A stretch of DNA of 64,000 nucleotides from positions 14,648,001 through 14,712,000 of the forward strand of contig JAWQUS010000007.1 of NCBI GenBank assembly GCA_036365455.1. The letters run 5' to 3'. Positions 1-10,700 of this stretch are shown one piece after another (within the stretch, counting starts at the first letter, position 1; each line of letters begins with the position of its first letter). This stretch comes from Macrosoma leucophasiata (Eukaryota; Arthropoda; Insecta; Lepidoptera; Hedylidae). Below the pieces are notes generated by a model, which was not told the DNA's origin, ran no database searches, and saw only the letters and a list, made by a program, of their open reading frames with translations. The position numbers and the translations under genes were made by a program.

Positions 1-312
1 ACCACTAAAAACAATGTCACCAACGCTTCCAAAACTACCGACAACTCGACCAACGTCACGAACGCCACCAATGCCTCCATCACCACTAAAAACCACCGCC
101 AGCACCACCAACGCCACCAACACCACCACCAGAGTCACCAACAACACCTACGCCACCAACGACAACAACGCCACCACCACCACCACTATCAACACCACCA
201 CCACTATCAACACCACCAATGCCACCAACACCACAAAAGCCACCACTACCACTACTATCACCAACATCATAATTACATCCGAAAGACGTCCATCCGTCTC
301 CGCTGGACAAAG
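1..312. repeat. Imperfect ACC/AAC-rich minisatellite
   Basis: The first 0.3 kb is an imperfect short-period repeat of ACCACC, AACGCC and AACACC units, cut by the left window edge. It gives long but meaningless open frames (Thr/Asn on +, Gly/Val on -). The same repeat, reverse-complemented (GTTGGTGGC units), occurs at about 22363-22566 inside a dispersed repeat, so this may be the edge of another copy of that element. Confidence 0.8.
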
Positions 313-649
313 CCTTCCCCGAAGATGCTCATAATAGTGTTGTGCGTCATAAGGAAAGAATATGCCATAATTGCCACGCTTGGCATGCTGAATGGTGATT
401 ATAGCGGCGATTGTGTCGGGACGATGCCGGGACGCTGCTATGCGGTATGCTTAATGTTACTATCAGAGAAAACACCGGCCAAGTGCGAGTCGCACTTGTG
501 CACGAAGGGTTCCTTATAAAAATTCCATAAAAATTACGTTTGTTGAAAGGTAATAAAAACATAAGACCTAAAAATTCAGTAAAAATTTTAAGCGTCTACT
601 TGCTGCCGTTATTAATATCGAGCAAAAAATATACGAAAAAAACACGTTT
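313..649. other. Unassigned AT-rich stretch
   Basis: I see no gene, RNA or clear repeat boundary here. Short open frames on both strands show no recognisable domain. Confidence 0.5.
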
Positions 650-1315
650 TTTGTATTGACAGACAGCGGAGGATTAGTAATGGGGTCCGTTTTTACCTTT
701 TAGATACGGAACCCAAAAAAAGATAGAAGATGGATACATAATAGTTTAAAAATATTCGTAATGATTCTTTAAATTGTCGTAACTTTTGTATTTCTGAATC
801 GATTGACATGAAACAAACACTACATGCTAAGTGAAACTTACCACAATATAATCGTGAAAACTACAAATTGGATAAGCCATTTCTGAAATTAGCGTGCACA
901 AACACACAGACAAACAGACATTGTTTCGAGATAAAAAGTATCCAGTGTTGTGCGCCAAACGTTAAAGTATAATTATACCAAGTTTCATCGTAATCGGACC
1001 GGTAGTTTTTGTGCGATGCTCGAATAAACAAACAGACAGACGATTTTTTTTCTAATCACATATTTGCGAATGTGGATGGTTGCAGAGGCCCAGGAAGACC
1101 AAGACTGACCTACCATGACCAAATAGGTCGAGTTCTGTCTGATGGTGGGGTCAAAAGTCTTAGGAATCGGCGTGCATGTATGAAGACAATAATGAAGGTA
1201 GACGAGGCACGAGAAGTTTGTCAGTACCGGTATATCTGGCGCTCTATACTCTCTGCCTACCCCGTTAGGGACCTGGCGTGAAGATATATATTTGTGTTCG
1301 GTATCGATCGGAATA
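650..1315 (-). repeat. Dispersed non-coding repeat, inverted copy of the one at 63385-63790
   Basis: This stretch is the reverse complement of 63385-63790 with moderate divergence. Shared landmarks are the CAGACAGCGGAG edge, a segment with GGTTCCGTA/TACGGAACC, repeated CAGACAGA tracts and the end GTGTTCGGTATCGAT. This copy is split by a 221-bp LINE fragment at 1067-1287. The repeat shows no coding frame. Confidence 0.75.
1067..1287 (+). mobile_element. LINE 3' end fragment with 7-bp target duplication
   Basis: The + frame reads GPGRPRLTYHDQ, then KVDEAREVCQ and ILSAYPVRDLA, which I judge to be the degenerate C-terminal tail of a non-LTR retrotransposon polyprotein. It is flanked by ATATTTG at 1060-1066 and again at 1288-1294. 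The empty site is visible in the other repeat copy near 63385-63420, so this is a 5'-truncated retrotransposition. A related tail occurs at 7050-7165. Confidence 0.6.
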
Positions 1316-1472
1316 GTTATAAAATATGATTCATAAAATAATATGTAGGAATAAAAAATAAATAACCTTTGAGCTACCAGCAGCTGTAACCATAATGGTT
1401 GGATAAGTGGTTTCTAAGCAAGTTATATTTTTATTAGTGTTCCTAACCCTTGTTTTTCCTTTATTTTTACAG

Positions 1473-4400
1473 TACAATAAGAATTGACCGAAGACTAGGA
1501 TATTTTCAAGGAAATTTCAATTTAAATGGAAATGAAATAAGATATCTGGCAACAAAAAAGCCTGGTTTAATCACATATAATTTGCATCATGTTAAAACAA
1601 ATACATTTGTCATTAAAGAAGAAATGGGATTCAATGATGCAGAAGTTAAGCAGTTACTTATAAGCAAACCCAAATTATGGTTATTAAGTAAGTATTCTAA
1701 ATATGAATATCAGCAAATTTTAGTAAAAAAAATCTTCATTTTTAGAAGAAAATTCAATATTTTCAAATAACCGGAGAAAAAATAAATGTAAATTAAGTAT
1801 ATTTGCAGCCAATTTCTTAAGGTAACCTAGCCAAATCATATTCTGCTACATATGTATATTAATACAGGGTTACTGGTAACCAGCACATAATTTTTAAAGG
1901 GAGGCTTTGGCTCATCAAGTCTAACAACTTTTGTTCTACAAGTTTTTCTAATTGAATATTTGTTTTTTACCATATAAAAAGGAATGAATAGAATTTGCAG
2001 TTCTAATACTTTTTAACTTCGGCGCGGGTGGGCGGTGACCGCGGCCGGCTTCCTGACTTTCGCCTTCAGCTAGACGAAATCAGTAGCTAATTAGACACGA
2101 CGCGTGCGCACGCCGCTCGAGCGCTCGTGGCGTGCTTCTCGTGTGACGCGATCGAATAAATAAGTTTGCCTTACATACCAATTAAGTAACATTAAATATT
2201 CAAAGCGATGGTGTAGGTACAAAAGTGGTGCATTAGAACGCCGTGAAACACTAGTGTCAAAAACTGTACTGTGTGTATGCCCCCCCCCCCCAGCTAGCTG
2301 ACGTCTGTACCTATGCTACAGCGGAATGAATGAACCGTAGCGCTTACAATTGATAGAAGTCCCATTTGAAACGATTTTATTTCTTATCATGTGATGTACT
2401 GCGTTTTGGCAAAAGTCATAGAACAAAAGTTGTTAGTCTTAACGTACCTAAGTCGCCTTTGACGATTTTTGCGTTAGATATCCGTAACTCTGTATACAAG
2501 GTTTAACGGCAAGGTCCAACAATATAAGAAGGTGATCATCTATATCAAGTTCCAAATCATTTAACGTTAGCAATAACAATGAAATCACAACTTTTTTTTT
2601 TTCATACAAACACATGCTTGGACTTTGTTTGGCTGTCCTCTCTTCAGGTCGGAGGCATTGGGATCCTTGCAAGCGTGAGCCACAGCCCAGGTTCTGTAAG
2701 TCTCCTGCTTATGGTTAGAAGCCACAGCACAAGACTTATCGAACCAGGGCTGATACCGACCACCAATTGATACCACAGAGTGCGGGATGAAACAATCCAT
2801 ACCCTGGTGTATCACATTGGTTACAGCTTCAGCGCACGTGCTCGGATCTTCCGACGAGAAACAAAGCTGCCTTCATTGGTAGGACGATAAGAACTCTCTC
2901 GGTCCATCCCAATCTGCTGACCTGTAATGCCACACTTGCCGGGTGGAAGAGGATCCTAAAGGAGCTTCGACCACCACCTGATAGTAGGCAGAATGTGAGG
3001 TCAGCAGAAGATCCAGCAAAGAGGCGGTGTGGCCGTAACCCGGATACGACTTGTGTGAGTCCATTAGCCAGCACAGTCATATGCAGTCCTTCCAGCGAAG
3101 TCAGTGATTCGGGAGCTCAACCACTCCGTATGATGTGTGTTAAAGTCTGCAAGAATCACTAACTCCGCATAAGGAAACTGCGCAAGCACCGTGTCGATCA
3201 CCTGTTGGATGTGCTCGAACAAGCGAGCCGTCTCCGCTATAGGACCTGTTACACGCACGCGTAGATTCGGGTAGAACCACTAGTCCACGCGCGTCCACAA
3301 TAGCGACAGGTCCTTGTCTTCAAAATGGTCAAGACGGCGACAACAGACATCCTCTCGGACATACAGACATAACCCGGCGCGGCAAATGAAAGTGTTCTCC
3401 AAAGTATAGCCGGGTTAAGTAAGGTACGCAGTGTCAAGAGGAGAGGATATTGTTCCTAAGACGTTTGACGGCAGATTACGACCTGAGATGGTAGGGATGG
3501 TAGGGCGCCACTTACACCCCAAAAAAACATATTCTACATATTATAAGCACCATCTTACATCTACAAAATGTATGGCCAGACAAGTTAAAAGCTGTGTACA
3601 TTCTGCTAGTCTTGGTAGGAGGGAGGTAGTTAGGTATTTAGTTTTATAGAAAATAATAAACGTGTTTTTATTCAGTTTCAATCATTATTTTCATGTTTGG
3701 TTTCAATAAAATCTTAAATAATATTATTATATTTAATCGTCAATCAAATAAAAAATAGGTAACAGTCTCGATTCACACCCGATAGCAGGTACCTAAATAA
3801 AATAACTAGATCTCTAAGTAAAACAACTTCAAATACCAATTTATAACAAATATTTTTATTTGCGAATTACTTAACAAGCATTTTAAAGACCGGGCAAGTG
3901 CAGGTCGGTCACTTGCGAAGATTCCGCTGAAGTTTACGAATTTTACTCGTAAAATTGTATGTTGTCTTTCTGATGATAGTTTTCCTTACAGCTTCGTTAT
4001 AATTACGTTGTCTCTATCCCTTCAAACAAATTTACCGATTAGGACAAAAACTGTTTTAGTACAGTCACTTGTGTTACCCATTATTGATTATGCAGATGTT
4101 GGTTGCTCTCACGTGACACAAGATCTCCTTGACAATATGGATCGGATGATTAACAATTGAACTAGATACATCTTCGGGCTTCGCAAATGTGACCACATTT
4201 TCAACTATCGTTCCCAGCTTAAATGGCTACCTATCCGCGAAAGGAGGTACCTTCGGATACTCATAAACTCGGCGATTTATACAATATGAATCTTCGTTCT
4301 TCCGAAAGTGTTAAATTCAAAATTCCTTCTCACCATACTGGTTTCTATTCCAATTTCTTTGCTGTAACAGCAATCAAACTGTGGAACGCGCTTCCCCTAA

Positions 4401-4698
4401 ACATCAAGAAGGCTCCGAGCAAATTTTCATGAGTAACAACCGTCGTCATCATTGTATATCATATATTTATTTTTCCAATATATATTTATTTATAACTAGC
4501 TGTCCCGGCAAATTTCGTATTGCCTCCCAATGATATAATGTGTCAAAGGTCTGATATATACGGACTATTTATATGGAAAAATGAAATTGGTTTTTACTAT
4601 TTCCCGTCAATTTCTTCATATTTTCTTACCTTTTAAACCTTCCCTGGACTTCCTAAAATCGTTCTAAACCAAAATTGGCCAAATCGGTCCACCCATTC

Positions 4699-4732
<34 letters not shown>

Positions 4733-6897
4733 ATAAAGTTTATTTTGATTTATATATATATTATATAAAAATAAGTCGAGTTTTCCTTCCTGACGCTATA
4801 ACTCCAGAACGCATGAACCGATTTCCACGGTTTTGCATTCGTTGGAAAGGTCTCGGGCTCCTTGAGGTTTATAGCAAGAAATTCAGGAAAAATTTAAACG
4901 CGGGCTAAGCCGCGGGCAACAGCTAGTATATTATAAAACATGTAGCGAGAATAACGCACACGCTCAAACACTGATTAGAAAATCGAGTTGTAATCATAAT
5001 GCATGAACTGAAATTACGTGTTTATGTATTAAATATTTAAGAAAAAGGTTGTCCTAATTTGTACGAACAGTATGCACATGCACACTCTACGTATACTTAC
5101 CCTACCTTAATAAGTTAACAACATTACTCTTTATTGAAAGTACACCATAAAAAAATTACAGCAGTTGACATAAAATGTACCAAATAGGTACAGTACAATC
5201 GGCGGTCTTATCGCCCATCAGCGATTTCTTCCAGATAACCACGATAGAGAAAATTGTTGTTAATTAGTGTGGGGTGTACTGATTACGTGGAGAAATAAAC
5301 TAAAAACATGTATGTCACTAAGAATAACATCAATGGTTAAATAGCAAAATCCGGCAAGCATTGGCTAGAAAAATATTTAAATGTATCAAAAAGAGAGATA
5401 AAATTCTTTGACCGCTTTCTTGAATTGACCTATAGATTCTGACTGACGGATATTTTGAGGCAAGGCATTCCACAACCGAACGGCTTCTAGGGTAAAGGAT
5501 TTGGAAAAGAAGGAAGAGGAGCGTGCGGGAAATTTAAGCCTTAAGGGGAGGAACATTGACTAGAGGAATGAGGAGAACAAAAATTATTAAATCGATCTTT
5601 TCGATAGTTGGGAGTATTTGGATGAAATAGCACGCAGTACAAGAGAGAAAGACTATGAGTATTCCGCCGAAGATGAATTGGGAGCCACTTGAGCTTTGAA
5701 CGAAACTGAGATATGGTCATATTTACGGAGACCGAATATGAATCGAATGATAACGTTTTGAAGACGCTCAAATTTGTTAAGTTGCTCCTGGTCTAAATCT
5801 GGATAGCATAGCATTATCAAGGATAGGGAAGAGCAAAGAATGTCCAAGTGCAATTTTGGTGGGGATAAGGAGAAAATTACGCAACCTTTTGAGAGTTAAA
5901 CGCGGTACACATCTTCCTGCTAACTTCGCTTATTTGAGGTAATCAGGAAAATTGCGAGTCAAAAGTTATTCCTACCTTTTTTACTTTATCACTGTAATGA
6001 ATGCATACGCCGTCAAATAAAACCTTAGGTATAACATTCCAGTCAATTTTACTCACAAGTCTTGAACTACCAATTACAATTGCTTGGGTTTTTTCTGGGT
6101 TAACCTTGAGTCCATATGACCGGCTCCATGACGAAATAAGTTGCAGATCAGTATTTATTACACAAACAGCTTTAGCAAGGTCGCATAGAGAGAAGTTAGA
6201 ACATTTGGTCAGATTTTATCTTGAAGACTATCAAGCAAAAAGTCATTAACGAATTTTCAACCCCACCCCCTGGTATATCGTGAGATTGGGCCCAACCAAT
6301 TTACTTAATTTAACACTTCTATTTTATGTTTCTTACCTCGTAAACAAAATACGAGATATATGAAACGAAGGAAACAAAATACCAGATCCCGCCCGATGAC
6401 ACCCCCCTACCTATTTGAGAGTATGGTGAATACTCTTAGTGCGTTGTCAGTGATATATACATTTACAATTACATTATAAATACCACAAAGAACTGTGAAT
6501 AAATATGCAAAATTATTCTTCTTTATTTTGAGCGAGACTGTTATCTACGATTTATTTGATCGAAGTACATATTTAAAAACATTTAATAAGTATTTAATTG
6601 TTTTTTTAATTTGTTACAGATCAAAAAAATTTGTTAGAGAGATTTAAATACGTCCATAATGTGATTAAAATACCACATACAAGGATTCTTGATTATCCTA
6701 ATATTTTATTATGTAGAAATTTTAAAGTGAAACAAAGACATCGATTTTTGGAAAAACTGGGTAGAGCACAATTTGATCAGAAGAAAGAAAATTACATACC
6801 AATAGAAGCTTTAGTTGAAAATGCTGACACAGAATTCTGTAAAAAATATGCTAAATGTCATATTGACGATTTTAATTTTTTTCTGAAAACGCTGTAG
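1473..6897 (+). CDS. MTERF3: Transcription termination factor 3, mitochondrial (last two coding exons)
   Basis: These are the C-terminal exons of an mTERF-family protein, which binds mitochondrial nucleic acid and affects mitochondrial transcription and ribosome assembly. Exon A is 1473-1687 (acceptor TTTTTACAG, donor GTAAGT), with RRLGYFQ followed by mTERF repeat text such as [13 protein letters not shown] and KPKLWLL. Exon B is 6620-6897 (acceptor TTGTTACAG), starting near [15 protein letters not shown] and ending [14 protein letters not shown] plus TAG. The split Asn codon keeps the frame. The [20 protein letters not shown] segment and the FLKTL end are diagnostic of MTERF3 rather than other mTERFs. 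About 164 residues are present of an expected 400 or so; the N-terminal exons and the mitochondrial targeting peptide must lie left of the window. The 4.9-kb intron is filled with LINE debris. The gene probably sits inside the last intron of ERGIC3 on the opposite strand. Confidence 0.88.
1688..2429. other. MTERF3 intron with a CpG-rich island and a poly(C) run
   Basis: No exon is seen. About 2020-2160 is sharply GC- and CpG-rich (CGCGG, GCGTGCGCACG) against an AT-rich background, which suggests part of a repeat. About 2280-2292 is a C homopolymer. Confidence 0.5.
2430..3440 (-). mobile_element. Degenerate non-LTR retrotransposon fragment, endonuclease region
   Basis: Frames on the - strand carry pieces of an apurinic-type endonuclease: [20 protein letters not shown] (the GDFN-like core), preceded by [12 protein letters not shown] and followed by [17 protein letters not shown]. 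Further along is a region with [12 protein letters not shown]. The pieces are in different frames with stops between them, so the copy is dead. It lies in the MTERF3 intron. Confidence 0.7.
3441..4039. other. Intron sequence, nothing recognised
   Basis: AT-rich MTERF3 intron. No exon, RNA gene or clear repeat end is visible. Confidence 0.5.
4040..4440 (+). mobile_element. LINE reverse transcriptase C-terminal fragment
   Basis: The + frames show [27 protein letters not shown] and the tail [17 protein letters not shown], which is the usual end of Jockey/CR1-type polyproteins. Stops and frameshifts interrupt it. The same segment types recur on the - strand at 5140-6240 and 26590-27370. Confidence 0.75.
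4497..4925. repeat. Two head-out dispersed repeats around a (TA)n microsatellite
   Basis: The left half begins ACTAGCTGTCCCGGCAAA and runs to a (TA)n tract at about 4706-4730. The right half is the reverse complement of a second repeat that ends GCGGGCAACAGCTAGTA. The right half matches 60545-60725 in inverted orientation (shared GACGCTATAACTCCAGAACG). Such CTAGCTG-ended repeats are common in Lepidoptera; I cannot assign a class with certainty. Confidence 0.65.
4926..5070. repeat. Short repeat shared with the right end of the window
   Basis: The segment with GATTAGAAAATCGAGTTGTA and the following stretch to AATTTGTACG matches 63895-64000 in the same orientation. Confidence 0.65.
5140..6240 (-). 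mobile_element. Degenerate LINE reverse transcriptase fragment
   Basis: Read on the - strand, the order is [14 protein letters not shown] (about 6100-6040), then [30 protein letters not shown], then [15 protein letters not shown] and [15 protein letters not shown]. This is the end of the RT domain and the C-terminal region. Frameshifts and stops are frequent. It is the closest in-window relative of the copy at 26590-27370. Confidence 0.75.
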
Positions 6898-7165
6898 TTA
6901 CCCAGCTTTTCCTAATACTATTTTATTTTGAAGTACGTGTAACGAATGGTACAAGAGAGTGTCAAAAATGCCAGCAAGAGTGAAGACACCTCCCACAATA
7001 GCACATATGTTTGTTGCAAAATGACCTATGGACCTGAAAATAATAGAAGTAAATGTTATAATAATTATAGAGAAGAGTCTTCAGTATCGTCGTTGAGGTA
7101 CAAGAGGTATGTAAGAACCGAGATATTCGACTCTCTGCCTACCCCTTGAGTGACTTGGGGGTGAA
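6898..7165 (+). mobile_element. MTERF3 3' flank with a small LINE 3'-end fragment
   Basis: After the MTERF3 stop, about 7050-7165 resembles the fragment at 1067-1287: GAGGTACAAGAGG...CGACTCTCTGCCTACCCC matches its REVCQ...LSAYP part. Possible AATAAA signals follow around 7243-7250. Confidence 0.45.
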
Positions 7166-7429
7166 GATACACAATAAATTGTTATTTTTCTTATTTAGAA
7201 CATAATCTTGAATTCATAGGATTTATACAAAAAATGGAGAATAAATAAAGATTTACTTATATATAAAATTATTATATACCTAATAACTATATTTTCCTTT
7301 TAACATATTATTATAAGTTTATAGAGCAGCATAATGTATGAGACAGAAATATGGAAGATGTAATATAAAAAAAGAAGTGTAGAATGTAAAAATAAAAAGA
7401 AAGAGCACTTCGGCATTTTTTACGACGTC

Positions 7430-7700
7430 AGTTCAGTCGCACAACTAGATTTAAGCTGTGTACAAATTAAGCGCGGCAAACCATCGAACATTAGAGCGCG
7501 CGGCGGCAACCGCGTTCTATGTAAACTGGGATGCCGCGCTTAATTTGTACGCAGCTTAATGAGCAGCCTGGCTGCAACTAGTTTTTATTATACGCATAGG
7601 ACCACTTGAACATGTACTTTGACAGAAGGGAAAGTCTGCATATGGCTACTCCCCTCCGGTCCGCCGCGGCCGGTCGCTCGTGTTGCTCTATGTGTATTTA
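7430..7700 (+). repeat. Dispersed repeat ending in the GGCTACTCCCCTCC motif, split by a MITE
   Basis: The stretch from GTTCAGTCGCACAACTAGA through GGCTACTCCCCTCCGGTCCG to CTCGTGTTGC matches 23484-23665 in the same orientation. Its 3' portion also matches the terminal repeats of 12190-12497 and the inverted piece at 18516-18670. This copy is interrupted by the MITE at 7455-7555. Confidence 0.7.
7455..7555. mobile_element. 101-bp MITE with TTAA target duplication
   Basis: The termini 7455-7478 and 7532-7555 are 24-bp inverted repeats with one mismatch (GCTGTGTACAAATTAAGCGC at the left). TTAA flanks both sides (7451-7454 and 7556-7559). The related repeat at 23484-23665 lacks the insert, giving an empty site. 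TTAA duplication points to mobilisation by a piggyBac-type transposase. Confidence 0.75.
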
Positions 7701-7769
7701 TAGTACGCGGACAACCTAAATGCTACTGAGTGAATTACATATTAACTGAGAAATAGATCTATCTCTTAC

Positions 7770-10700
7770 CTTTCTTTTTCGGTATATTTCACCATAAGTG
7801 GGGACAGCTCATAACTGAAGAATGCTCCTGGCATTCCAGATTCTGAATGGATATTTGATACCGATTTCTGATGGCGAGTTACGGAAAACTGGTTTGTATG
7901 TAAAACTGTTTTATCGAGTTTCACGTACATTGTGGGTACTATTTTAATGTAATACTGGAACATAACAGCACCTACAACATAAAAATAACATAGTAGGGTA
8001 AGTATGTATTCTTTACCTACCAGTAGAAATTTGAAATCTAATGTATATTAGATCAGTATCAGATAAACATAAACAGCTATTTCCAGCGACTTATGGTGAG
8101 ATTCACAGACCGCACTACGACTTTACTTTGAGCAAAGTATGCTTAGAACTGTCAGAAATGTATGAGCTTTGACAGTTCGAAGCGTACTTTGCTCGAAAGT
8201 AAAGTCGTAGTGCGGTCTGTGACTCTCGCGCTTACTACGAGTGCTCTTTAGGTACAAATCATACAAATAGTATGTATGTAGGATTCAAACTATTTCTGTA
8301 AGTTTATAATTACATGAACATTGGTTCAGCCATTTTGACGTGAATACGGAATATATTATTATGAACATATATATTATATGTATAGTAGATACTTTGGCAT
8401 ATTTATGGACTGTCAATGGTCATATGAGAACTATTGATTAAAACATTTATAGAGCGAAATACCTACCCTTACCTACCTACAGTTCAAGCACGAAATAATT
8501 TGAATTAATTTCACAGATAGATTGTGATTAAACGTAAAAATAAAGGAGTTTAGGGTTTTATAATATAATAATAGAGGAGCCCAGGATGCAATTTTTGTAT
8601 TTACTCAAGCGCATCAGATTAAGACATGGGAGATACCTTGTACACCCTCGTGGTTACCTCCAATGAATCTAAAGTTTGTTTAAAGAGCCGCGCCCGAACC
8701 AAAAGGTCGCTACGATCTTACTCATATTCCGAATCGCCAGAATTGTTTGGGCACATTTTACACCCTCTCAGAATATCTGACATGCTCTTTGCCCATGGCG
8801 TTGATGCCGCGCGCTTTTCAAATACATTTGATTCTTTCATATTTGAAGGTGAAAAATTACTCAAGACTGTCAGATACTCAGAGAGGATGTAAAGTGAACC
8901 CAATCAAAGCTCCCATACAAAATTCTGACGATTTGAATGAGAGGCAAGCTCGTGGCGGAAGCCCTAAGGGTTCGGTCCTTTATGGAAATCTTAAGGTTTT
9001 GTGGCGGTACTGAACCGGGAGCAAAGGTATCTCCTATATCTGAATCTGACGCGCTGGAGTAAATTAAAATATCCCCTCTTGGGCTTCCCGTACTATATAC
9101 AAGATGTAACTGCAAGGTCCAACAATATTTCAACAGTCCATGCCTACACTGATTTGGACTTCATCCCCAAAAGTTTTGTTCTCTTGAAAATGTACAATCA
9201 TCAGAGCGAGTGAAACTTTGATTGCGTTTCAACCCTGACAACAACAGCTGGCAGCAGGTACGAATTGCTGTGACGCTGCATTTCATTTGCACACACGCGT
9301 ATCTGCCGCCTCACCTTCACCACGTACGGTATGTGTGTGTGTGAACGGGTGCTGATTGTGGGGACTGGTCGGTTGTGGTTTGCGGGTGTTATTTTCTATT
9401 ACGATATTAAGCTGCTGATAAGTTTTTGCATGTGTGTATTTATAATAACATATGCATATACCATGGACGTTCACATTATCTGTATTTATCCTACTTTAAT
9501 TCCCATTTGTATTAGATCTAAGGATTTTGACTAAAAGAGCCAGAGTTTGTTCAGTTGCGGAGTTCTTCTCAGTAATGCCTGCACTTGGAACTCTGCTAAG
9601 TGAATGATGACTATGTTTATGACGAATTGATTTTTCTTTTTCTTCTATTATAATTGAAAGATTTGATGTATAAAATCGGTTAAAATTTAATTTTATTATA
9701 ATTAACACTTAATGAATAATAATAATTATTATAAGTCATTCGCTATAGGTAGTTTGTAAACTGACAATGCAAAATATCCTTGTAGACTAATTTGAAATAA
9801 AATATTTGAGTTTGAGTTTGTGAAATGCTCAGCGTTTTCATTGACTTGTGAGGGTTATCAAATAAAAGAACAAATAATTAATATTTAAACTTCGTATGAC
9901 TTTTTCTGATTTCATTGTTATTGTTTACGTTAAATGATTTGAAACTGGATATAGATTGTAATAATACAACCTTTTAATATTGATGGACCTAGCGGTTACA
10001 CCTTGTATAACGGTTGGAAGTAGGGACGGTTAAAAAATTATAATATAACAAAATATCGATATTTTTTCTGAAAATAAAAGATATATATCAGCGAAATATT
10101 TGTCCACGATATATCGATTTTTTTTTCGGATATCAAAAGCGATATAAATTTTTTACATCGCTTATTGGGTAAAATATATTATTATCAATGTATCAAAATA
10201 TCGTAATTTTTAATTTTTTGTCGATATATTTCGATACATTTGAAAACTATCGATATATTGTTCCCATTTCCCATCCCTAGTTAGTAGTTGCCATCACTAA
10301 TTCGCGTCTTCCGTCATATGGCCCTATTGCACGACACGGTATTCAAGGTACGGTAGCAAGGGTCAGGGTAGTATAATAACATTTAGGGAGTTTGGGTCCC
10401 TAATTAGGGCGTCCGGAGTGGCCCGGTCAGCCTAAAGGATTCGGGAAACCAAACGCAGGACAGTTGCAGAGCAGGTCAGCAGCGCGGGAGTCGGCACACT
10501 GAACGCAGCAGCAGTTTTCAAGCGGTTACAACGCTGGAGTGCGTTTAAGCCGCGTTCAGTTTGACATGTGAGGCAGGCAGAAGGCTGCAAGATATCAGAC
10601 TACATGAAGAATTCATGGTGTTTTTGGCTCTTAGGCAAAAAAAAAAGAATTTGGGTTTATGGTATCAAAACAAGAAAAAAAGAATATGGGGAATATCATC

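Noticed and set aside
14..334. Thr/Asn-rich and Gly/Val-rich open frames at the left edge
   Set aside because: They are translations of a short tandem repeat on both strands and have no domain.
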